Positions 8,286 through 16,468 of a DNA stretch of 64,000 nt are shown here, one piece after another. The notes under the pieces are model-generated. The model saw only the letters and a list, made by a program, of their open reading frames with translations, did no database searches and was not told the origin of the DNA. The stretch's first letter is position 1. Each line of letters starts with the position of its first letter. The stretch is from JAAYBQ01 sp035403465 (GTDB lineage Bacteria > Spirochaetota > UBA4802 > UBA5550). The stretch lies in the NCBI GenBank assembly GCA_035403465.1, contig DAONFG010000005.1, forward strand, positions 1 through 64,000. The letters are read 5' to 3'. A program made the translations under genes and the position numbers.

Positions 8286-8918
8286 CTACTTTTCAGACTG
8301 GAACATATTAAAACAGTTCTGTGTGAACAGAATGGCTTCATTGGTAAAACTGCCTATGTCCTGATTGCTGAAACTCTCTTTTTTCATGACAAAATAAAAA
8401 TATGCCACACGCATTATACCGCCAAGAAGCCCGTTTGCCCTGAGCTCTTCATTAAGGTCCGGGTTGATATGTCCAAACTTCTTACCGAGCTTTATATCAT
8501 TAATAATAGCCTTAAGGACCGAATCTTCGAAGATACCGATTACCTGTTCAATAACCTCGTTGACCCCAAGGCTCATCCTGAGAATTATTTTAGTCCTGTC
8601 CTCATTTCTAAGAAAAAATGCGATTGTTTTGCCCATCCTGTGGCGCAGGTAGGCCCGCGCATAATCCTGTGAATCACCTGAACCAACGAAGTCGCCAAGA
8701 TTAAGCCCGACTTCTTTTTCCCACTCATTAACATATTTTTCAATGAGGGAGACGAAGAGCTGCTCTTTAGTTTCAAAATACTGGTAGATTGTACCTTTTG
8801 CAATGTGAGCCATGTTTGATATATCTGAAACCTGGGCCTGGTAATAGCCCTTTTGTGAAAAAACCTTTTCAGCGCATTCATAAATACGCTGTTTAGTCAG
8901 TTCGCCTTTTGTTGGCAT
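8286..8918 (-). CDS. TetR family regulator next to the FadL operon
   Basis: This 210-residue protein has an N-terminal TetR helix-turn-helix at ~29-55 (QVSDISNMAHIAKGTIYQYF followed by ETKEQLF). The helical C-terminal domain resembles the AcrR/FadR-like type. It lies on the same strand, directly upstream of the lipoprotein/FadL operon, with a palindromic candidate operator in between. The simplest model is ligand-relieved repression of the operon, the ligand perhaps being the hydrophobic substrate of the barrel. AGGAA seven nt before the ATG supports this start. Confidence 0.9.
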   Translation of the reverse strand: MPTKGELTKQRIYECAEKVFSQKGYYQAQVSDISNMAHIAKGTIYQYFETKEQLFVSLIEKYVNEWEKEVGLNLGDFVGSGDSQDYARAYLRHRMGKTIAFFLRNEDRTKIILRMSLGVNEVIEQVIGIFEDSVLKAIINDIKLGKKFGHINPDLNEELRANGLLGGIMRVAYFYFVMKKESFSNQDIGSFTNEAILFTQNCFNMFQSEK

Positions 8919-9271
8919 GAGTCGTTCCTGTTTGTTTTTTTTATATTGTATATTTTATCCCAACTGGATTGCAAGTCAATTATATTTGAAGATATTTTTT
9001 ATTATCCAAAAAAGCACTCTATTTGTGCAAAAATTGTCCCCAATCAGCCATTCAACGCTTTTGCAGTGCCCATCCTTACATCATATAGATCCTCACAAAT
9101 ATCTGCCGCAGCCCGGGTCTTCTCTACCAGTTCTTCTGCAGGTCCTGGCACGCCAGCTTCCATATCCCATGGCAGCAACCGTAAAATCCTGTTTTATTGC
9201 AGTATACATCTTGACAGAGCCTTTGTTGTATAACCAGGTATTGCACAGGACACGCATCCAGGCAGGAAGAT
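8919..9271. other. Intergenic stretch with a possible short coding remnant
   Basis: No intact gene is recognised. On the minus strand around 9048-9166 a 39-codon frame (starting MEAGVPGPAEELVEKTRAAA) has protein-like composition but no family I can name and no convincing ribosome site. It may be the relic of a lost gene or chance. The remainder is A/T-rich promoter-like sequence before the gene at 9272. Confidence 0.3.
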
Positions 9272-9730
9272 ATGGCATCAGACCAGAAAATGGATATTCT
9301 CCAGACAAAAAAACCGGCAGTGATAAAAGTATTCGGCATACTTAACATCATACTCGGACTTTTCGGCCTCACTGTCTCAATATCAATAGCTTCCATGGCA
9401 GCACATCTTACGGATAAGACCGCAGGAATAACCGTTGCAGTCATGGGACTTTCCGTTGCGATTCCCATGATTGCAGGGGGAATCGGATTACTTATGAATA
9501 AAAACGCAGGCAGGATTCTGAGCCTTGCTGCCTCATATATCGCGCTCGCTGCAGGAATAATTTATATAGGCATTGTGATCACCGCACTTTACTATATATA
9601 TGACCAGCTTGCAGGCCCGCAGCGGTTGAAATTTATTATGCGCATAGTGACCGTACTCTGTATATGCATCTATCCTGCACTGAACCTTTTTTTTATGCAC
9701 AGCGGAAGGGTACGGGCTGCTATGAAATAG
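9272..9730 (+). CDS. Small four-helix membrane protein, unknown function
   Basis: This 152-residue protein has four predicted membrane segments: ~16-38, 51-70, 78-105 and 122-142. The first is VIKVFGILNIILGLFGLTVS. Segment spacing resembles the many small DUF-type integral membrane proteins of unknown role. I cannot assign a family. The ATG at 9272 is preceded by AGGAAG at very short spacing, and the ATG at 9290 is possible. It has no obvious operon partner; the next gene starts 80 nt later on the same strand. Confidence 0.65.
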   Translation: MASDQKMDILQTKKPAVIKVFGILNIILGLFGLTVSISIASMAAHLTDKTAGITVAVMGLSVAIPMIAGGIGLLMNKNAGRILSLAASYIALAAGIIYIGIVITALYYIYDQLAGPQRLKFIMRIVTVLCICIYPALNLFFMHSGRVRAAMK

Positions 9731-9810
9731 CATCATTCAGGTTCAGGCTGCGTGCTTAATCAGCCGTTAATAAATAAAGTTTTTGCACTTAATTTTTGAA
9801 TCTAAGTTTA

Positions 9811-10311
9811 ATGAGAAATACAGATCAACTTAAATGGCGGGTTAAGGTTTATGGCAACAGGATAATTATTTCCATTATCACATTAATTGTTGTAATGACA
9901 GCAGTGCTGATTGTAATCAAATCAGGCACCATAATTCCTTTAGACCGTCACGGATCATCAATATCAAATATGGCTATTGTTTCAATTTTCATCTCGGTGC
10001 TCTGTATGCTCATCTTCAAGATAGTGAGGGCCACACTGGACGAAACAGAAAATAAAAACAGGCAGCTTGAGAAATACCTTGCTGAAATAAACGAAATCGT
10101 GAAGACATGCACGCCAGTTGCCCTGACACTCAGGAACACCGCTGATGATCTTGTGTCCAACGCATCGTCATTTTCGGACAATGCCCAGACCAAGGCCGCC
10201 AGCGCAGAGGAGATCAGCGGCATATCTGAAAGTCTTGTGGGATCGACATGGCTGCTTAATGATGTCCTTACAAAAAACGAAGAGAACAAGAAAGAAGAAA
10301 CGATTGAGTAA
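9811..10311 (+). CDS. Truncated chemoreceptor-like membrane protein
   Basis: This 166-residue protein has two membrane segments (~15-38 and ~52-73) with almost no loop between them. A short coiled coil follows, and then a stretch resembling the first helix of an MCP signalling domain (FSDNAQTKAASAEEISGISE, ~125-144). The conserved cytoplasmic hairpin tip that binds CheA/CheW and the return helix are absent. The gene therefore encodes either a truncated receptor or a small protein using only the adaptation-type helix. The ATG at 9811 is preferred; a TTG 15 nt upstream also opens the frame. It ends 4 nt from the convergent tonB gene. Confidence 0.6.
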   Translation: MRNTDQLKWRVKVYGNRIIISIITLIVVMTAVLIVIKSGTIIPLDRHGSSISNMAIVSIFISVLCMLIFKIVRATLDETENKNRQLEKYLAEINEIVKTCTPVALTLRNTADDLVSNASSFSDNAQTKAASAEEISGISESLVGSTWLLNDVLTKNEENKKEETIE

Positions 10312-10315
10312 AATA

Positions 10316-10966
10316 TTATTCCAGGGTAAATGTAATTGGCAGGTAGTGGGCCATCTTTACCCTCCTGCCGGACTTGTACCCCGGCGAAAACCTCATGCGT
10401 TTCACGGCCTTGATGGCCTGTTCATTAAAACCATAAGGAGCCTTTCCCGACATTATGTTTGCTGAAACAAGTGATCCGTTCTCGTCTATCTGCACAAGCA
10501 CAGTAACCTGGTATTCCCTTATGTTTGCATCCAGCGCCTCGCGCGGGTAATACTGGCGCAGGTCAAAGTCCACAATCGCACGCGGAGATGCATCGCCATT
10601 GAACGAGAAGAGGTAGCCGTCTTTGTCTGTACCGTCACCTGATATCTGGTTCGTGTTGATGTCGCTCTCAACCGGGTCATCACCCTCCTTCTTTGCACCC
10701 TCAATCCATTCCTGTTTCTCTACCGGTGCCGGTGTTGTGTCCCCGCCGATCAGTTCAGCAGGTATATCCATTTCTATATCGGGCCGCTCAAGCTCAAAGG
10801 TGTTCTGGAATTCAAGGGTCTCTTTTGAAGTTCCATTGCCTGTAAAAAAATATCCGGACGCGGCGATTACATGGACAAGCAGGGATATTACGATAGACAG
10901 CCTGAACAGGTGCTTAACAAAAAACCTGCGGTTCCTTATACTTATTATAACAGATTCATCGGCCAA
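10316..10966 (-). CDS. tonB: TonB-family energy transducer
   Basis: This 216-residue protein has an N-terminal cytoplasmic stub, one membrane anchor (~18-40) and an acidic periplasmic spacer without the usual long Pro-Lys repeats. The C-terminal TonB domain (~140-216) contains GSLVSANIMSGKAPYGFNEQ and AVKRMRFSPG. TonB links the ExbB-ExbD proton channel to outer-membrane receptors. The start is a TTG: GAAGAGG lies at proper distance before it and no ATG fits. It is the last gene of the receptor-lipoprotein-exbBD-tonB block, beginning 4 nt after the exbD stop. Confidence 0.88.
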   Translation of the reverse strand: MADESVIISIRNRRFFVKHLFRLSIVISLLVHVIAASGYFFTGNGTSKETLEFQNTFELERPDIEMDIPAELIGGDTTPAPVEKQEWIEGAKKEGDDPVESDINTNQISGDGTDKDGYLFSFNGDASPRAIVDFDLRQYYPREALDANIREYQVTVLVQIDENGSLVSANIMSGKAPYGFNEQAIKAVKRMRFSPGYKSGRRVKMAHYLPITFTLE

Positions 10967-10970
10967 CGCT

Positions 10971-11375
10971 TTACCTCTTCACCGACAGCGCCATCCTGGT
11001 TACGCCTGACCTTCGCAGAAGCCCCATGACCTTTGACACTGTGCCGTACGAAAGGTTCTCGTCTGCAGAGAGCGTGACGCGCATATTAGGCCGGTACTTT
11101 GACTCGCGCGACATCTCCGTCACAAGTGCAGACTCGGTGATTGAACGCCCCTCGAGAAAGAGCTTCCCGTCCTTTGTTACAGCTACCTGTTTGGACTCCT
11201 TGATGTTGGGGTCCGCAGACGCCACTTTCGGGAGGTTGATGTTGATCGATTCCTTTTTGAGGAAATTCGCCGTTACCATGAATATTACCAGCAGTACGAG
11301 TATTACATCAACCATCGGTGTAATGTTTATGTTGCTTATTATTCCATCTTCGTTGTCGTCAGATCCCGCACCCAT
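10971..11375 (-). CDS. exbD: Biopolymer transport protein ExbD
   Basis: This 134-residue protein has one membrane helix (~24-45) preceded by the family signature ISNINITPMVDVILVLLVIF. The Asp in MVDV is the proton-relay residue. The periplasmic domain follows (INLPKVASADP...). ExbD pairs with ExbB to use the proton gradient to drive TonB. AAGGAG eight nt upstream selects the ATG at 11375, giving a 13-nt gap from exbB. A longer frame reaching back to 11438 would overlap exbB and is unlikely. Confidence 0.9.
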   Translation of the reverse strand: MGAGSDDNEDGIISNINITPMVDVILVLLVIFMVTANFLKKESININLPKVASADPNIKESKQVAVTKDGKLFLEGRSITESALVTEMSRESKYRPNMRVTLSADENLSYGTVSKVMGLLRRSGVTRMALSVKR

Positions 11376-11388
11376 TACACGTTCTCCT

Positions 11389-12000
11389 TCATTTATTTCG
11401 CGTGACGCATGCAAGCGCCTCTTTAGCCATGATTTCAAGGCTCTGCATTATGATTTTAAGTCTCCTGCTGAAGTAGTTGTTCAGCATAACAACCGGTATG
11501 GCGATCAGCAGTCCGCATGCTGTCGCGAGGAGCGCGGTGGATATACTGCGCATGACCACCTCGGCCCCGGTGTTCCCCAGCGTACCCAGGTTATAGAATG
11601 CCTTTATTATACCGAGAACTGTGCCGAGCAGTCCAATGAACGGCGCGTTGTTTCCAAGCGAAGAAAGAATTACAATCCGCTTCTCAAGGAACATCCTCTC
11701 TTCAATGAGCTTTCCCTCCATCATATGCGAAAGGGCCGCCTCCCCGGAAGGCGCATGTTCCGCTATGAATGATGCGAACCTGGCATAGACAGATTCAGGG
11801 TACTGCACAACGTACCGGCCGAAATCCGAAAGGTCCCCCGACCTGAACTTTGCTATGATACCGCTGAAAATCTTTGCCCCGATCTTCCCGTTGTGCCTGA
11901 ATATGAGCCCCCTGTCGATCACCACTGCAAGCGCAAGCACGCTTGCCAGTCCCATGACTGAAAAAATTGTACGCTCGCCTAAAGTAAGCAGGTTTTCCAT
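11389..12000 (-). CDS. exbB: MotA/TolQ/ExbB proton channel protein ExbB
   Basis: This 203-residue protein has three membrane segments (~12-30, ~105-128, ~150-172). The conserved family core is LGTVLGIIKAFYNL then ALLATACGLLIAIPVVMLNN, in which the Thr and small residues line the proton path. It is the pentameric channel component of the TonB motor. Its TGA stop sits within the ribosome-site region of exbD, indicating translational coupling. Confidence 0.92.
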   Translation of the reverse strand: MENLLTLGERTIFSVMGLASVLALAVVIDRGLIFRHNGKIGAKIFSGIIAKFRSGDLSDFGRYVVQYPESVYARFASFIAEHAPSGEAALSHMMEGKLIEERMFLEKRIVILSSLGNNAPFIGLLGTVLGIIKAFYNLGTLGNTGAEVVMRSISTALLATACGLLIAIPVVMLNNYFSRRLKIIMQSLEIMAKEALACVTRNK

Positions 12001-12021
12001 TTATCTACTCCGTAAAATTTA

Positions 12022-12375
12022 TTACTGCAAATATCTTATCACTTTACCTCTAACACGCACGACGTTCACCACGCCGACAATATAAACCCTGGTCTCACTG
12101 TAGTAGACACACTCGATGAGGTTGTCACCGCCAAGGCTGCGTATGGCCTGGTCAACAGCCCGCTCCGGGTCCAGGCCCGGTGTAACATTGAATATCCCCA
12201 GGAGGGTAAAACTGCTTGAAGCACCTTCCGCCTCGCCGAGTACCTGGTACGCGGAAGAACGCATGACCTTCGCGCCCGGTTCAATCGCCAGCGGGTGGAC
12301 CCTGCCGTACAGGCACCCGCACATGAGTAGCGGCGGCAGTATAGCAGAGAGCCTGGTTAACCGGTACAGTCTCAT
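12022..12375 (-). CDS. Small lipoprotein, TRL-like, second of a pair
   Basis: This 117-residue protein has a lipoprotein signal with lipobox MCGC (Cys19-Cys21 region). The mature part contains SSSFTLLGIFNVTPGLDPER and GGDNLIECVYYSE. It is clearly related to the product of the upstream gene (YSILGIYMIGRPDINLAIQE; GDTMINVRCYETY). The layout resembles the TRL-like family of small lipoproteins of unknown function; that match is by memory of the pattern. The ATG overlaps the upstream stop by 4 nt. Its place between a TonB-dependent receptor and exbB suggests a periplasmic accessory role. Confidence 0.75.
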   Translation of the reverse strand: MRLYRLTRLSAILPPLLMCGCLYGRVHPLAIEPGAKVMRSSAYQVLGEAEGASSSFTLLGIFNVTPGLDPERAVDQAIRSLGGDNLIECVYYSETRVYIVGVVNVVRVRGKVIRYLQ

Positions 12376-12749
12376 TTTCCTTTACCCTTTTTATCATCGG
12401 CAACTGCAGGTTCTGCAAACTTTACCGCGTCCCCTTCAACAGTCACGGTAGTTGTGCCGAAAAACAGGAAGTACCCGTATGTTTCATAGCACCGCACGTT
12501 TATCATGGTGTCTCCCTTTTTACTGTCAAGCGCTTCCTGTATGGCAAGGTTAATATCGGGCCTGCCTATCATGTAAATTCCGAGGATGGAATACGCGGTA
12601 TCGCTCCCCTTGCACTCGCCCAGGTTTTCTGTTACAGTTTTGCCCTGGAGCGGAGTAAGACTCGATGTAACACACACTGGTGACGTTACACAGCCGTTAA
12701 GGATCAGGACGGCGTTTATTGCTGCAAGATAAAATATTACTCTCTTCAT
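12372..12749 (-). CDS. Small lipoprotein, TRL-like, first of a pair
   Basis: This 125-residue protein starts MKRVIFYL with lipobox LNGC, and the mature part ends in a Lys-rich tail (ADDKKGKGK). GGAG six nt before the ATG at 12749 favours this start over the ATG at 12767. It is homologous to the next gene and translationally coupled to it by a 4-nt overlap. It contains no enzyme motif. Two tandem diverged copies within a TonB operon suggest heteromeric or alternative accessory subunits, which is inference. Confidence 0.75.
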   Translation of the reverse strand: MKRVIFYLAAINAVLILNGCVTSPVCVTSSLTPLQGKTVTENLGECKGSDTAYSILGIYMIGRPDINLAIQEALDSKKGDTMINVRCYETYGYFLFFGTTTVTVEGDAVKFAEPAVADDKKGKGK

Positions 12750-12865
12750 AGAGTTCTCCATAAACACATGATTCCACTTCAGTCACTACGAACTATCCTG
12801 CAGGGAGTGAAGTAATCTGTTTTTTGAACCGGCAGAGTTCTGATCAACTAAATAAATCATTAAAC

Positions 12866-12900
12866 AGATTGCTTCGTCGCTGACGCTCCCCGCAATGACA
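12866..12900. repeat. ATTGCTTCGTCGC...GCAATGACA imperfect inverted repeat
   Basis: The segment runs from ATTGCTTCGTCGC to GACGCTCCCCGCAATGACA, with complementary ends ATTGC/GCAAT and a GC-rich middle. Very similar 'attgcttcg..cgcaatgaca' sequences recur in unrelated bacterial genomes as dispersed intergenic repeats. Here it lies just beyond the stop of the TonB-dependent receptor and may end or stabilise its transcript. Confidence 0.5.
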
Positions 12901-12917
12901 GAAATTTAAAAAACGTT

Positions 12918-15317
12918 TTAAAACTTAACCTCTACACCAAAGTTGGGCAGTAGCGTAAGTCCGCCCTCGTCTGCTGTAACCTTGGGATTATCTTCGCTGT
13001 AGGGCCGGTCATATCTCCATTTGTACGCTTTTGAATGATACCATTGCCCGTATACGTTAATGACCTCAACATACCAGCTTACATATCCCCATTCGTAGCC
13101 TGTCCTGTGAGTGTACCTCAGGTCAAGCTGGTGATCAAATGGGAGGTGTTTTGAGTTCGGGTGATCGATATCATATTCGGGAGCATACCTGCCGTTAACG
13201 GGCGGCAACGATCCTGTTATAGGCGTGTAGGGAAACGATGAGTATAGCTGAAACTTCCCGCTGAATGTATGCTTACCCTTTCTGTACCCTGAAACTATTT
13301 TAAGTGAATGGTTCTGTTCGTATCCTGAATGGATCCACCTGTCCCCGGTCGGATCGAACGTCACAGGCAGCCCTGATTTTCTTTCGGCATTAGTAAAAGC
13401 ATAACTGCCCCAGCCGAAAAATCCGTCACCCTCTCCACCCTCTCTTTTGAGGAGGAGCTCGATCCCGTAAGCTCTCATCTTCCCGGAATTGATCCCGGGC
13501 ACTGTGACGCCATCCTCGATATGCTCATACTGCTCCACGAGATCATAGAAATAATTATAAAAGACCTCCATGTTTGCCGTAAACCCTGTAAGTGCCTGTT
13601 CTATTCCAAGGACGCTGTGCCATGCCTTTTCAGGTTTAAGGGAATCACCCTGTGATGCGTAAGTCGGGTCCTGCTGGAACACGTACGGGTTTGCCTGGAA
13701 AAAAGCACTGTAATGGCCGCCGGCAATTGAAACAGTGGTGTCAGATTCAAACCTGTAGCTCATCATACCCCTTGGGTCTGCTGTAACAGACCCGGTTCCC
13801 CTGAGCCACTCGCTTCTGAACGAAGGCATGAAAACAAAACCGCCGGGCGTGAACCGCTGCTCAACATAGCCGCCCATAACAAGGCTTGTAAAATTCAGAT
13901 CAAAGGGTATTACATCAAACGCGCCAGGGTCCATGGGATCAGTAACCCCGGGGTTAAGCCTGAGCGAATCACCCTTTGCATCGAAGTGATACCATGTCGA
14001 CTCGATCCCTCCTCGCAGTTCCGCAAGGCCGCTTATCCATTCCCATTTAAAATTATCCTTTGCTCCAAGTATCCATGGTACTGTGTCAATGGTGATGCCC
14101 TTAAGCCAGTGTCCGGCCGGGAGTGAAGCTGAATCAAAATACATATGGGTATAACTCCATGAACTATATACCATCATAGTATTTTTAATTTTTACATTAT
14201 CAAAAGTGTAATAAAATCCCTGGTTATGAAACTGCTGGTCATACTTCATGTTTATATCCGAAAAGAAGGGATCGGCCCCCTCCTCCTGTTTAACATCTTC
14301 ATCGTCTATTACAACTCTCCAGTAGTCAATGCTCCCCAGGCACAGCACTGTAACCGAATTCCTGCTGTCCAGGAAATACTTTGCCTTAACCTGGTAGTCC
14401 CAGTATTCCGGCAGTATATCAAGTTTTTCATTGCTGATCAGTTCATATATCGGCGGTATAAGCAGCGAAAGATACCCCACCCTGCCCGACACTATCAGGT
14501 ACCCCGAGTTCTCATCCTTCACTTCGCCTTTTTCATCGATTACTTTTTTTGTTACAGGGCGTTTAATAAGGGCCGCAGCGGAGATCAGGCCCACGTCTGA
14601 CCACCCTCCGAATTCATCAACTTCATCAATCGTATTGATATTTATAACAGCCGCGAGCGGTCCGCCGAAGTCAGAGGTATATGATGACGCGTAGAGGTCA
14701 ATCTCGCTCATGAGGTCATTGGCGATTACAGAGTGTACGCCTCCAAAGTGCAGAGGGTTGTCAATAGGCATGCCGTCAATGTAGTACCTGTTGTATATGG
14801 GATCAGAACCGCGGATAACAAGGGGCCCGAAGAATCCGCCAGGCGCTGACCGTATAACACCTGGCAGGCTGGTAAGGGCATTGACCGAATCTCCGAATGA
14901 AGCCGGGACCTCTTTAATCTCATCTACCTTCATTGTCCTGCGCGAAATTTTCTGTATCACGCGCTCACCTTTTATTACAACGCCTTTCCCTTTTGACGCA
15001 TAGGGATTAAGTGTGAAGTCGCGCGATACATTGCTGTTCACTGTTATAGTTGTTGTAATGGTCTGAAGCCCCCGGGACTGGACCTGTACAGTATATGTAC
15101 CTGCCTGCGGGAGCTCGGTGTAGTAGTTTCCACCGGCGGCGTTGACCACAATACCCGCCTCTTTTATGATCACTATGGCAAACCCGGCATTCTTTTTTGT
15201 GGAACCGTCGATTACCCGGCCCTTGAGTGAATACTGCTGTGCGTATGCGGGTATTGCCAGTGCAAAGAGAAATACACATAAGCAGGAGTATAATATGTAT
15301 GGTTTCAACCTGTTCAT
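12918..15317 (-). CDS. TonB-dependent outer-membrane receptor
   Basis: This 799-residue protein has a signal peptide (cleavage after AYA, ~26) and a carboxypeptidase-regulatory-like beta-sandwich (YSLKGRVIDGSTKKNAGFAI, ~29-105). Next comes a plug domain (~115-235, with LTSLPGVIRSAPGGFFGPLV and RGSDPIYNRYYIDGMPIDNP), then the beta barrel ending in a charged-aromatic strand (LLPNFGVEVKF). This layout is typical of receptors for siderophores, cobalamin or glycans, and the ligand is not evident. It heads the block with its own TonB and ExbBD. A 38-bp palindrome overlapping two TTGACA boxes lies upstream, compatible with metal- or ligand-dependent control. Confidence 0.92.
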   Translation of the reverse strand: MNRLKPYILYSCLCVFLFALAIPAYAQQYSLKGRVIDGSTKKNAGFAIVIIKEAGIVVNAAGGNYYTELPQAGTYTVQVQSRGLQTITTTITVNSNVSRDFTLNPYASKGKGVVIKGERVIQKISRRTMKVDEIKEVPASFGDSVNALTSLPGVIRSAPGGFFGPLVIRGSDPIYNRYYIDGMPIDNPLHFGGVHSVIANDLMSEIDLYASSYTSDFGGPLAAVININTIDEVDEFGGWSDVGLISAAALIKRPVTKKVIDEKGEVKDENSGYLIVSGRVGYLSLLIPPIYELISNEKLDILPEYWDYQVKAKYFLDSRNSVTVLCLGSIDYWRVVIDDEDVKQEEGADPFFSDINMKYDQQFHNQGFYYTFDNVKIKNTMMVYSSWSYTHMYFDSASLPAGHWLKGITIDTVPWILGAKDNFKWEWISGLAELRGGIESTWYHFDAKGDSLRLNPGVTDPMDPGAFDVIPFDLNFTSLVMGGYVEQRFTPGGFVFMPSFRSEWLRGTGSVTADPRGMMSYRFESDTTVSIAGGHYSAFFQANPYVFQQDPTYASQGDSLKPEKAWHSVLGIEQALTGFTANMEVFYNYFYDLVEQYEHIEDGVTVPGINSGKMRAYGIELLLKREGGEGDGFFGWGSYAFTNAERKSGLPVTFDPTGDRWIHSGYEQNHSLKIVSGYRKGKHTFSGKFQLYSSFPYTPITGSLPPVNGRYAPEYDIDHPNSKHLPFDHQLDLRYTHRTGYEWGYVSWYVEVINVYGQWYHSKAYKWRYDRPYSEDNPKVTADEGGLTLLPNFGVEVKF

Positions 15318-15379
15318 TTAAAATATTAACCATGGTGCCGACAATAGCGGCAGGGTCAATAATAGTATGAAAAGATGCG

Positions 15380-15417
15380 TTGTCAATATTTATTATCATA
15401 ACGATAACTATTGACAA
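15380..15417. promoter_or_regulatory. Palindromic divergent promoter/operator (Fur-like candidate)
   Basis: TTGTCAATA at 15380-15388 and TATTGACAA at 15409-15417 are perfect inverted repeats, each containing a TTGACA -35 box pointing outward. The inner 20 nt (TTTATTATCATAACGATAAC) is partly palindromic and resembles Fur-type GATAAT arrays. It could coordinate the TonB receptor (minus) and the methyltransferase (plus). Assignment to Fur is inference. Confidence 0.45.
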
Positions 15418-15467
15418 TCCGGACAACGCGGATCACATTTTCAGCAAAAAAATCCGGGAGAATATCC

Positions 15468-16109
15468 ATGCATAACAGTAAACGCGATTTTGACCTTGCA
15501 GCCCTGACATGGGACGAAAAGCCGCAGAGGCTTCAGCTTAACCGCGACATATTCAGAGCCATTGATCAGACTGTACAGCTGACAGATGGCATCTCCGTCC
15601 TTGACTTCGGCTGCGGTACAGGACTGCTCTCGCTGCAGATACTTGAACGCACCGGCAGTGTAACCTGCGCTGACAGTTCTGCAGGAATGCTCGAAGTCCT
15701 TGAATCAAAGGTAAAGGACGCCGGAATAGACGGCGTTACAACAATACACCTGAAGTCCGATGATGCTGAAGGACTTACGGGAAGCTATGCTTTAATCACA
15801 AGCAGCATGACTTTTCACCATGTGCAGGACGTCCCGCAGCTTGTGAAGAAACTTGCAGGTCACCTGGAGTCCGGCGGAACATTATGCGCGGCAGACCTTG
15901 ACCCTGATGAGGGAAAGTTTCACGAAGACAACACGGGTGTGCACCACTACGGTTTCACGAGAAAAAAGATGATGGAATACTTCCGCGATGCGGGACTCGC
16001 TGACGTGAAGGCCACGACAGCTGCGGCAGTTGAAAGGATGAATGCGGCAGGGGAACAGGTGAGTTTTACAGTGTTCCTTGTTACCGGGACTAAACCTGCT
16101 GAACGATGA
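15468..16109 (+). CDS. Class I SAM-dependent methyltransferase
   Basis: This 213-residue protein has the SAM-binding motif I VLDFGCGTGLLSLQI (~45-59), a motif II acidic residue in VTCADSSAGML, and the HHVQD/AADLDPDEG region of UbiE/methyltransferase-11 proteins. Substrate is unknown; small molecules are usual for this subgroup. GGGAG eight nt before the ATG at 15468 decides the start, since a longer frame back to 15411 would run through the palindromic promoter. It is divergent from the TonB-dependent receptor. Confidence 0.87.
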   Translation: MHNSKRDFDLAALTWDEKPQRLQLNRDIFRAIDQTVQLTDGISVLDFGCGTGLLSLQILERTGSVTCADSSAGMLEVLESKVKDAGIDGVTTIHLKSDDAEGLTGSYALITSSMTFHHVQDVPQLVKKLAGHLESGGTLCAADLDPDEGKFHEDNTGVHHYGFTRKKMMEYFRDAGLADVKATTAAAVERMNAAGEQVSFTVFLVTGTKPAER

Positions 16110-16324
16110 CTCCCGGCAGCGCGCTGATCAGGAATATGCAGTTCAGCAGATCCGGTATTTCGAACATTTTTTCATCTCCCGGTTTACAAAGTGTGAATAT
16201 AATTAATGTTCTATTGCGAAACGGTCTCCCGCACTTGCGGGCACTCCCTGATTCGGCAAACCCGGTACGATGCTGTGGGGGAAAACGGGATGGATTGACT
16301 TTTTATATCAACAGTAAAACTTAA
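16110..16324. other. Intergenic stretch without recognised genes
   Basis: A 72-codon plus-strand frame here (16106-16324) has no ribosome site, no family resemblance and overlaps the methyltransferase stop, so I regard it as non-coding. The stretch leads to the promoter at 16325. Confidence 0.4.
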
Positions 16325-16354
16325 TTGACACCGGGCACTGCCCTTATCTATACT
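16325..16354 (+). promoter_or_regulatory. Sigma-70-type promoter of the cNMP/GGDEF operon
   Basis: TTGACA at 16325-16330 and TATACT at 16349-16354 are separated by 18 nt. Transcription would start near 16361, giving a ~108-nt leader before the ATG at 16469. Confidence 0.7.
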
Positions 16355-16468
16355 AATAAGATAAAATGTAAAGTTGCGTCATTTTCATTCAGCACAAAAT
16401 GGTACCTGGCGCATAATTAACAGGCAGACCGTAATGAAAAAATCATCCCTGCAAAGAGATATTCATAA

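Noticed and set aside
16106..16324. 72-codon plus-strand frame after the methyltransferase
   Set aside because: It has no ribosome site and no family likeness, and it overlaps the methyltransferase stop and the following promoter.
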